NCBI GenBank assembly: GCA_017407305.1
Contig: JAFQWS010000019.1
Location: 1-7,034, forward strand
Length of the DNA stretch: 7,034 nucleotides
Direction: 5' to 3'
Source of the DNA: Clostridia bacterium
GTDB taxonomy: Bacteria > Bacillota > Clostridia > Christensenellales > CAG-314
Part shown: positions 1-5,155 of the stretch, in pieces
Numbering within the stretch: the stretch's first letter is position 1
Layout of the letters: every line of letters starts with the position of its first letter
Translations under genes and position numbers: made by a program
Notes under the pieces: generated by a model
What the model was told of the DNA's origin: nothing
The model's input: only the letters and a program-made list of their open reading frames with translations
The model's database searches: none

Positions 1-308
1 CGCGTGGCGAAAGTTACACGGGCAAGGTGGCAGTGGGAGCAGTGGTTATGAACAGAATTCGTTCTTCTGCCTTTCCCAACACAATTTCCGGTGTGATTTA
101 TCAAAAAGGTGCATTTACTTGCGTGGATGACGGACAAATAAATCTTGGCACAAACAGCGAGTGTCAAAAAGCAGCCCAAGATGCGCTCAACGGATGGGAT
201 CCCACAGGTGGAGCAATATACTACTTCAACCCTCAAACTGCAACAAGCGCGTGGATATGGTCAAGACCTCAACTGACGACCATAGGAAAGCACATTTTCT
301 GTGCATAA
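1..308 (+). CDS. sleB: Spore cortex-lytic enzyme SleB, C-terminal part (5' end outside window)
   Basis: This is the catalytic domain of a SleB/CwlJ-type cell wall hydrolase (Hydrolase_2 family). In Bacillus these enzymes act as lytic transglycosylases on muramic-delta-lactam cortex peptidoglycan during spore germination. The reading frame is open from the window edge (first full codon at 3) and gives 101 residues. Family landmarks visible in order are RGESYTGKVAVGAVVMNR at residues 1-18, FPNTISGVIYQKGAF at 24-38, GQINL at 44-48, the YYFNP block at 73-77 and a terminal TIGKHIFC at 93-100. The N-terminal signal peptide and peptidoglycan-binding domain expected of SleB lie upstream of the window. 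A GTG at 27 is internal to the conserved domain and is not the start. The stop codon (306-308) overlaps the ypeB ribosome binding site, so the two genes are tightly linked. SleB rather than CwlJ is chosen because ypeB follows. In Bacillus sleB-ypeB is transcribed in the forespore under sigma-G; no promoter is visible here. Confidence 0.93.
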   Translation, partial: RGESYTGKVAVGAVVMNRIRSSAFPNTISGVIYQKGAFTCVDDGQINLGTNSECQKAAQDALNGWDPTGGAIYYFNPQTATSAWIWSRPQLTTIGKHIFCA

Positions 309-313
309 GGAGG
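307..313 (+). promoter_or_regulatory. Ribosome binding site of ypeB
   Basis: AAGGAGG, a full anti-16S match, lies 5 nt before the ATG at 319 and overlaps the sleB stop codon. It decides the ypeB start: an in-frame GTG at 301 would place this site inside the gene. Confidence 0.9.
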
Positions 314-318
314 AAATT

Positions 319-1674
319 ATGGTAAAGACGAAAAATATCAAAAACTTTTGGATTTCCTTTTTGTCGGTGATGTTGATTTTGTCAATTGCGGTGGGCATTT
401 GGTACGTTGGCTTTTATCAAAATTTGCTCAAAGATTTGTCCAGCAACACCATTGATGACGAAAACTACTACAAACGTCAGTTGGAGAACAAATATCAACA
501 ATCGGTGTATCAACTGACGGACAGCATCAAAAACATCGAGGTAAACCTTGGCAAAGCACAAGCAAGCATTGATGGGGCAAGTCAGACGGAAAGTTTGGTA
601 AAAGTGTGCGCCTTGGCACAATCGGCAGTCAACGATTTAAGTTATCTTCCCATTGAGGACGGTCAAGTGGTAGAAAGTATTTACAAATATCTCAACCAAG
701 TGGCCGACTACTCAATTTATTTGACAAAACAACTTGCCCAAGGAAACAATTTGACGGCAAAACAAATGGGAAGTTTGTCACAACTAAAAAGAATTTCCAA
801 AACTTTTTACACAAGTTTGAACAAAATGGCAATGGGCAACGGCAAGATGGCAATCACAAACAGCATGTTTCAAAATGGAGCCAACCTTCTCAACGATTTT
901 ATGGGCAAGGTGCAAACCAACCTTTTCGAGTACGACAAACTTATTTATGACGGCCCTTTTTCCGACAGCATAAAGACAGGTGGCTACAAGGTGGGAGTAT
1001 CTCAAATGGATGCAATTCCCAAAAAAATTGAAGAAATGTTGAGCGATTACCAAGTGCAAAGCGTGGAATTGGTGCGAAAAATCAAAGGACAGCCCATCAG
1101 TGAATACACGGTCACAACAAAACAAGGTGTCTTTGACGTGGATATGTTGACGGACGGAAGAGTGTTGGAAATTTCTTCCTATGCAACTGACGGCGAAAGC
1201 AATCTTACCAAAGAACAAGCAATAGATATCGCCCAAAAGTTTGCAAAAAAGGCAAATTTGGACGTGGAAGCAATTTGGGTTTCCAAAGAGCAAAACAACG
1301 TTTACTACGTCAATATGACAACGGTGGAAAAGGACGTCATTGTCTATTGTGACATGGTAAAAATCAGCATTTCCGCCACCGACGGCAAGTTGATTGGTTT
1401 GGAAGCAAAGTCCTATCACAAAAATCATCAACAACGCGACTTGCAATTTGAAGATTTTGACCAAAACAAAGCAAAAGAAGTTGTCAAAGACTTTTTGAAG
1501 GTGGACAGCGTAAACAAAGCCTACGTGGAAAAAAACGGACAATTCTATCTTTGTTATGAAGTAAGTGGTTGGGCAGGAGAGGACCAATACTTTGTCTATT
1601 TGGAAAAGGACAGTTTGAAAGAAATTCAAATTTTCAAAGTGATAAAAGGAACGGAAGGTTACACGGTAATGTGA
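319..1674 (+). CDS. ypeB: Germination protein YpeB
   Basis: The product is a 451-residue membrane-anchored spore protein, about the size of Bacillus YpeB. In Bacillus, YpeB and SleB depend on each other for stability and localisation in the dormant spore, and YpeB is thought to hold the cortex hydrolase in check until germination. The sequence shows one N-terminal membrane segment at about residues 11-32, then a long helical, Gln/Asn-rich region at about 35-205. Next comes the family-typical motif LIYDGPFSD at 208-216. The C-terminal part has PepSY-like repeats: about 250-292, about 297-365 (TKEQAIDIAQKFAKKANL ... DGKLIGLEAKSYHKNH) and about 384-442. The start at 319 is chosen from the AAGGAGG 5 nt upstream. 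Its position directly after sleB confirms the assignment. The gene ends in TGA, and an intrinsic terminator follows within 5 nt, so sleB-ypeB is a separate unit from the rho operon. Confidence 0.95.
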   Translation: MVKTKNIKNFWISFLSVMLILSIAVGIWYVGFYQNLLKDLSSNTIDDENYYKRQLENKYQQSVYQLTDSIKNIEVNLGKAQASIDGASQTESLVKVCALAQSAVNDLSYLPIEDGQVVESIYKYLNQVADYSIYLTKQLAQGNNLTAKQMGSLSQLKRISKTFYTSLNKMAMGNGKMAITNSMFQNGANLLNDFMGKVQTNLFEYDKLIYDGPFSDSIKTGGYKVGVSQMDAIPKKIEEMLSDYQVQSVELVRKIKGQPISEYTVTTKQGVFDVDMLTDGRVLEISSYATDGESNLTKEQAIDIAQKFAKKANLDVEAIWVSKEQNNVYYVNMTTVEKDVIVYCDMVKISISATDGKLIGLEAKSYHKNHQQRDLQFEDFDQNKAKEVVKDFLKVDSVNKAYVEKNGQFYLCYEVSGWAGEDQYFVYLEKDSLKEIQIFKVIKGTEGYTVM

Positions 1675-1678
1675 CAAA

Positions 1679-1706
1679 AAAAACAGGCAATCATTAGCCT
1701 GTTTTT
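1679..1706 (+). terminator. Intrinsic terminator after ypeB
   Basis: A perfect 10-bp stem, AAAAACAGGC (1679-1688) with GCCTGTTTTT (1697-1706), closes an 8-nt loop, and its 3' arm supplies the U run. It begins 4 nt after the ypeB stop. The A run on the 5' side also makes it a plausible terminator in the opposite direction, although no minus-strand gene needs one. Confidence 0.9.
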
Positions 1707-1719
1707 ACATACAATTAAA

Positions 1720-1748
1720 TTGACAACAAAGTTGTCTAGTATTAAAAT
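1720..1748 (+). promoter_or_regulatory. Sigma-A-type promoter of the rho operon
   Basis: TTGACA (1720-1725, perfect -35) and TAAAAT (1743-1748, one mismatch to TATAAT) are separated by exactly 17 nt. Transcription should start near 1755, giving a leader of about 80 nt before the rho ATG. It lies directly downstream of the ypeB terminator and is the only good promoter seen for the following four loci. Confidence 0.8.
1722..1736. promoter_or_regulatory. Perfect inverted repeat overlapping the rho promoter (candidate operator)
   Basis: GACAAC-AAA-GTTGTC is a 6-bp perfect dyad with a 3-nt centre. It covers the last four bases of the -35 box and the first part of the spacer. It is upstream of the expected transcript start, so it cannot act as an RNA hairpin in the rho mRNA. 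A repressor site is the natural reading. It does not match the Gram-positive LexA or Rex consensus, and I do not recognise the cognate regulator. Confidence 0.4.
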
Positions 1749-1755
1749 GAAAAAG

Positions 1756-1826
1756 ATAAAAAACAAAATATTTTTTTCTTCTTTTTTACTTTTATCAAAC
1801 TTTTACTTTAACTTATTTTATTTATC
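1756..1826 (+). promoter_or_regulatory. G-free leader of the rho mRNA (candidate rut-like region)
   Basis: The 71 nt between the predicted transcript start and the ribosome binding site contain no G and nine C residues, with long U and A runs. Such RNA is unstructured, and its excess of C over G is the kind of composition Rho loads on. E. coli rho is known to be autoregulated through its leader, so autogenous control is a reasonable but untested inference. The C content is modest, and simple A/T richness could also explain the pattern. Confidence 0.3.
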
Positions 1827-1831
1827 GGAGG
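1827..1831 (+). promoter_or_regulatory. Ribosome binding site of rho
   Basis: GGAGG lies 6 nt before the ATG at 1838. It is the only strong site in the rho operon; the downstream genes start on overlaps with weak or no such sites. Confidence 0.85.
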
Positions 1832-1837
1832 CAAACA

Positions 1838-2410
1838 ATGGAATTCAAAAATTTGCAACAGCTGGAAGATGCTCTTGCCAACATGACTTTGGCGGACATG
1901 CGTACAACTGCGCGTGATTCTTTTGACATTAGACCGTCGTCTATGAACAAGTCTCAACTTGCCGAGGAAATCATCGCTGTTTATTTGGGTGAAAAAACGC
2001 CTGCTGTTCCCAAAAAATCGGGCAGACCACCCAAAAGAGGACTTGCAGTTCAACTTAACGCAGTACAAGAACAAGAAACTTTTCCCATTGAAGACCAACA
2101 AAATTTGCAAGAAGAACAAGACGATTATACCGTGGAAGGCATTTTGGACGTACGTCCGGAAGGCTATGGTTTTTTGCGCTTGGAAAATTACAGCGCATCA
2201 CAAAATGGTGACGTCTACGTGCCTCCGCAACAAATAAGAAGATTTTCCTTGCGCTCGGGCGACAAATTGAAAGCACGTGTTCGCCGTTTCAAAGACAAAA
2301 ACGCATCCAGCCTTATTTTTATTTTTGAAATCAACGACGTTAAATGCGACCAACTGCCCAAACGTATCAGTTTTGACAAAAGTAAACCCGCTTTCCCAAT
2401 GAAAGAATAA
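1838..2410 (+). CDS. rho: Transcription termination factor Rho, N-terminal part (RNA-binding half of a frame-split gene)
   Basis: The 190-residue frame carries the RNA-loading half of Rho. A Rho_N helical domain lies at about residues 5-50 (MTLADMRTTARDSF and MNKSQLAEEI). A linker with the basic GRPPKRG at 62-68 and an acidic/Gln-rich stretch at 77-96 follow. The cold-shock-like primary RNA-binding domain is at about 97-170, with EGYGFLR at 108-114 (aromatic RNA-binding residues) and VYVPPQQIRRFSLRSGDKL at 126-144. The family continues with R-x-x-F-D-x-x-x-P-x-F-P, present at 176-187, and then should read N-E-R. Here the frame instead gives MKE and stops at 2408-2410. The missing continuation, FPNERINLE, is intact in the -1 frame and leads directly into the ATPase half. 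The strong ribosome binding site and promoter show this end is expressed. On its own the product would bind RNA but lack ATPase and hexamer contacts. Confidence 0.9.
   Translation: MEFKNLQQLEDALANMTLADMRTTARDSFDIRPSSMNKSQLAEEIIAVYLGEKTPAVPKKSGRPPKRGLAVQLNAVQEQETFPIEDQQNLQEEQDDYTVEGILDVRPEGYGFLRLENYSASQNGDVYVPPQQIRRFSLRSGDKLKARVRRFKDKNASSLIFIFEINDVKCDQLPKRISFDKSKPAFPMKE
2392..2398 (+). other. Candidate -1 slippery heptamer joining the two halves of rho
   Basis: T TTC CCA has the X XXY YYZ pattern of -1 frameshift sites. In the zero frame it reads TTC CCA (Phe-Pro); in the -1 frame TTT CCC (Phe-Pro), so tRNA re-pairing changes no amino acid. Shifting here yields a continuous 466-residue Rho (187 residues, then 279 from codon 2398) with family-normal spacing. 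The zero-frame stop follows after three more codons. I see no strong downstream hairpin and no upstream Shine-Dalgarno-like stimulator, and short T and C runs are also where indels and sequencing errors fall. Confidence 0.45.
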
Positions 2411-2418
2411 ATTTAGAA

Positions 2419-3237
2419 ATGAAAAACGAATTTGCTCTTCGTGCCGTTGATTTGGTGGCACCTTTGGGCAAAGGTTCGCGTGGTTTGATTGTCGCACCTC
2501 CCAAAGTGGGCAAAACGATTTTGCTCAAAAAAATTGCCCAAGCAATTACAACCAACCATCCGGAAATTCACTTGACGGTGCTTTTGGTGGGCGAACGTCC
2601 CGAAGAAGTTACCGATTTTATAGACTCGGTTGATTGCGAAGTGGTGTATTCCACCTTCGACCAAACACCCGGTCATCATCAACAAATTGCCGAAATGGTT
2701 GTCAAAAACGCCATAAGACGTGTGGAATTGGGACAAGACGTAATGATTTTGATGGATTCCATCACTCGTCTTGCTCGTGCCTACAACCAAACAATGAGTG
2801 CTTCCGGTCGCACCTTGACGGGTGGTTTGGACATTTCAGCTTTGCAAATGCCCAAAAAGTTGTTTGGCGCAGGAAGAAAAATCGTCAATGGTGGTTCGCT
2901 CACCATTTTGGCAACGGCATTGGTGGACACAGGAAGCAAAATGGACGACATCATTTTTGAAGAGTTCAAAGGCACAGGCAACATGGAAATTCACTTGGAC
3001 AGACGTCTCAGCGAAAAACGTATTTTCCCTGCCATTGACTTGGCAAAAAGTGGCACAAGACGTGAAGATTTGCTTTTGACACCTGCACAAATGGAAGGCA
3101 TGTATCTGATTAGACGCGCATTGGACAACCAAGAAGGTGCCACGCAAGAATTGTTGGATATGCTCACTTGCACAGCCAACAATCAAGAGTTTATTGAAAC
3201 ACTCAAATTGCTTACACGCAAAAGATTAAGAAAATGA
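2419..3237 (+). CDS. rho: Transcription termination factor Rho, C-terminal part (ATPase half of a frame-split gene)
   Basis: The 272 residues from the ATG at 2419 form the RecA-type ATPase/translocase core of Rho. Walker A is APPKVGKT at residues 26-33 (the family usually has Ala where Val30 stands). ERPEEVT is at 59-65 and Walker B DVMILMDSITRLARAYN at 107-123. The Q-loop region LTGGLDISAL is at 133-142 and the R-loop region EEFKGTGNMEIHL at 181-193. A normal basic end, TRKRLRK, closes the protein. All catalytic motifs look intact and no stop interrupts them, which argues against old decay. The frame is open upstream to 2386 and encodes FPNERINLE just before the ATG, so homology starts before this ATG. 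No convincing ribosome binding site precedes 2419. Expression therefore needs a -1 shift at 2392-2398 or reinitiation after the stop at 2408-2410. The stop overlaps the mnmA start by 4 nt. Confidence 0.9.
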   Translation: MKNEFALRAVDLVAPLGKGSRGLIVAPPKVGKTILLKKIAQAITTNHPEIHLTVLLVGERPEEVTDFIDSVDCEVVYSTFDQTPGHHQQIAEMVVKNAIRRVELGQDVMILMDSITRLARAYNQTMSASGRTLTGGLDISALQMPKKLFGAGRKIVNGGSLTILATALVDTGSKMDDIIFEEFKGTGNMEIHLDRRLSEKRIFPAIDLAKSGTRREDLLLTPAQMEGMYLIRRALDNQEGATQELLDMLTCTANNQEFIETLKLLTRKRLRK

Positions 3238-4307
3238 AAACGGTAGTTATCGGTTTGTCCGGTGGCGTAGATAGCGCCGTGGCAGCCCACATTTTAAAAG
3301 AGCAAGGATACAAAGTTATCGGTTTGTTTATGCACAATTGGGAAGAAGTTGATCCCAATGGTGTTTGTACTGCCGCCAACGACTTTGAAGACGTAAAAAA
3401 GGTTTGCGCCATTTTGGACATACCTTACTATTCCGTCAACTTTGCCAAACAATATCAAGACAAAGTATTTTCCTACTTTTTGGAGGAATACAAAAAAGGT
3501 CGCACCCCCAACCCTGACGTTTTGTGCAACAGGGAAATCAAATTTGGTCCTTTCTTGCAATATGCCAAGGCGCTTGGTGCAGATTACGTTGCAACGGGAC
3601 ACTATTGTGGCATATCCCACCAAGACGGTGTTCATCGTTTGCTCAAAGCAAAGGACAAAAACAAAGACCAAACCTATTTTCTCAACCAACTTTCGCAAAG
3701 TCAGTTGGCGGACGTTTTGTTCCCCTTGGCAGATTTGGAAAAGCCTCAAATAAGAGAAATCGCTGACAAGCTTGGTTTGTGTGTTGCTCAAAAAAAAGAC
3801 AGCACAGGAATTTGCTTTATTGGCGAAAGAAATTTCAGACAATTTTTGCAACAATATTTGCCCAATCAACAAGGAGACATTGTCACCATAGATGGAAAAG
3901 TGGTGGGCAAACACATTGGTTTGATGTACTACACTTTGGGACAACGTCGTGGACTTGGTTTGGGTGGAACGCAAGACAACCAATCAAGGTGGTTCGTTGT
4001 GGAAAAGGATCTCAAAAACAATCGTTTGATTGTTTCTCACGGAGACGAAAGCGTTTTGCTTTCCAAAAGTTGCACGGTTTCCAACGTCAATTGGATTCCC
4101 AGCCGTCCCCAACAAAAGGTTTTCAAGTGTTTTGCAAAATTTAGATACAGACAAGAAGAACAAAGTGTCACCGTCCACGTCAACGGGAAGGATGCAACAG
4201 TGGTCTTTGATGAAAAACAAAGGGCAGTTACCCCCGGACAATTTGCAGTTTTCTATGACCAAACGCAATGTCTTGGTGGTGGCACGATAGAAACTGTGGA
4301 AAAATGA
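3234..4307 (+). CDS. mnmA: tRNA-specific 2-thiouridylase MnmA
   Basis: This 357-residue cytoplasmic enzyme activates U34 of tRNA-Lys, -Glu and -Gln with ATP and replaces the 2-oxygen with sulfur, giving s2U34. The persulfide comes from a cysteine desulfurase or relay. The PP-loop SGGVDS is at residues 9-14. The first active-site Cys is Cys98 in NPDVLCNREIKF (93-104), and the persulfide Cys is Cys194 in STGICFIGERNFRQFL (190-205). YTLGQRRGLGLGG at 233-245 is the signature of the central domain, and a C-terminal beta-barrel follows. The length is normal for the family. The ATG overlaps the rho stop (ATGA at 3234-3237), and there is no strong ribosome binding site, so translation is probably coupled to rho. 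A premature stop in rho could therefore matter for mnmA expression. No desulfurase gene is adjacent. The alternative symbol trmU refers to the same family. Confidence 0.96.
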   Translation: MKTVVIGLSGGVDSAVAAHILKEQGYKVIGLFMHNWEEVDPNGVCTAANDFEDVKKVCAILDIPYYSVNFAKQYQDKVFSYFLEEYKKGRTPNPDVLCNREIKFGPFLQYAKALGADYVATGHYCGISHQDGVHRLLKAKDKNKDQTYFLNQLSQSQLADVLFPLADLEKPQIREIADKLGLCVAQKKDSTGICFIGERNFRQFLQQYLPNQQGDIVTIDGKVVGKHIGLMYYTLGQRRGLGLGGTQDNQSRWFVVEKDLKNNRLIVSHGDESVLLSKSCTVSNVNWIPSRPQQKVFKCFAKFRYRQEEQSVTVHVNGKDATVVFDEKQRAVTPGQFAVFYDQTQCLGGGTIETVEK

Positions 4308-5155
4308 CGGAAGAACAAATTCAACAAGAAATTGAAATTTTGGCGCAACAACCACTTCCCCAAAAAAGAGTATGGGAAGTGGATTTTGTGCGTGGCCTTT
4401 TAATTTGGTTGGTTACTTTTGATCACTTTTTGTACGACTGTGCCTTTTTATTTCGTTTTACAAGTGAGTTTGGACTTGCGTTGAAGTCTTTTGCCGTCAA
4501 CTATTATTTGGGTTACAATTTGGCAGGAGACGTCAGGGCAGTTATTCAATACGGATGTATTATGCTGTTCGTATTTATTGCTGGGCTTTCTTGCGCCTTG
4601 TCAAAAAGCAATTTCAAACGTGGTGTAAAGATGGCGGGATTTTCCTTTGCTTTCACTTTCGTCACCTATATGTTGGAAAATCTTTTCGGTTTTGTCGGAA
4701 TGACAATTACTTTCAACGTGCTTCACGTAATTGCCACGTGCACACTTATGTGGTCTTTGATTGACCTTGTTTTTGTCAAATGCAACAAGACGGGCAAAAC
4801 AATTTTGTATTCGGTGGTGTCCATTGTGTCGGTGGTGGTAATTATTTTGGGTTATCACTATCTCAACAACATTATAAAAACCCCCTTGACACCTTTTCAA
4901 TCAATATTCTTCTACAACAGCACGTTGTTTGCCAATTCGCCGGGCGACCATCTCAACCTTTTTCCTGCATTGGGATTTTTTATGATTGGCGCAATGTTGT
5001 CAAAGGTGTTGTATAAGGAAAGAAAAACCTTGTTCCCTTTCGTCAACGAAAAATATTTGATACCTTTCACATTTTCTGGAAAATATTGTTTATTTATTTA
5101 CATAGGCGCACAAATTTTCTTTGTTGCCTTGGGTGGTATTTTAGGATGGCTTTAA
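4304..5155 (+). CDS. DUF1624 / HGSNAT-type membrane acyltransferase-like protein
   Basis: This 283-residue integral membrane protein resembles the heparan-alpha-glucosaminide N-acetyltransferase catalytic family (HGSNAT_cat, DUF1624). The human member passes acetyl from cytosolic acetyl-CoA across the membrane to a sugar amine; the bacterial members are mostly uncharacterised. Visible family features are RVWEVDFVRGLLIWLVTFDH at 22-41, FVFIAGLSCALS at 89-100, FNVLHVIA at 137-144 (His141 at the position of a conserved family His), GDHLNLFPALGFFMIGAM at 214-231 and GKYCLFIYIGAQ at 259-270. About seven hydrophobic segments are seen (roughly 30-50, 80-98, 110-130, 135-158, 166-186, 217-235, 258-279). 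The start at 4304 gives an ATGA overlap with the mnmA stop. An upstream in-frame ATG at 4268 lies inside mnmA and adds an unlikely WWWHD leader. The acceptor substrate is unknown; a cell-wall or glycolipid sugar is only a guess. Confidence 0.78.
   Translation: MTEEQIQQEIEILAQQPLPQKRVWEVDFVRGLLIWLVTFDHFLYDCAFLFRFTSEFGLALKSFAVNYYLGYNLAGDVRAVIQYGCIMLFVFIAGLSCALSKSNFKRGVKMAGFSFAFTFVTYMLENLFGFVGMTITFNVLHVIATCTLMWSLIDLVFVKCNKTGKTILYSVVSIVSVVVIILGYHYLNNIIKTPLTPFQSIFFYNSTLFANSPGDHLNLFPALGFFMIGAMLSKVLYKERKTLFPFVNEKYLIPFTFSGKYCLFIYIGAQIFFVALGGILGWL

Noticed and set aside
301..318. Upstream GTG start for ypeB
   Set aside because: It would place the AAGGAGG site inside the coding region and overlap sleB. 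The ATG at 319 has ideal spacing.
784..1677. A 297-codon minus-strand open frame opposite ypeB
   Set aside because: It is antisense to a well-supported gene, has no family resemblance and no ribosome binding site. It stays open because ypeB uses few codons that read as stops on the other strand. Shorter minus-strand frames opposite rho, mnmA, the membrane protein and the ligase are rejected for the same reason.
1720..1917. A 65-codon + frame beginning in the rho promoter
   Set aside because: It starts at the TTG of the -35 box, runs through the leader and overlaps rho in another frame. It has no ribosome binding site and a low-complexity product.
2399..2450. Stimulatory RNA structure downstream of the rho slippery site
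   Set aside because: Only a weak 5-bp AAATT/AATTT pairing with a long loop could be found, too little to call a frameshift stimulator.
4268..4303. Upstream ATG for the DUF1624 protein
   Set aside because: It lies inside mnmA, adds a 12-residue extension (MSWWWHDRNCGK) before the family region, and the ATGA overlap at 4304 matches the rho-mnmA junction.
5086..5145. Upstream ATG for the ligase
   Set aside because: It lies inside the codons of the last membrane segment of the preceding gene. The homology-like N-terminus begins at the ATG at 5146.
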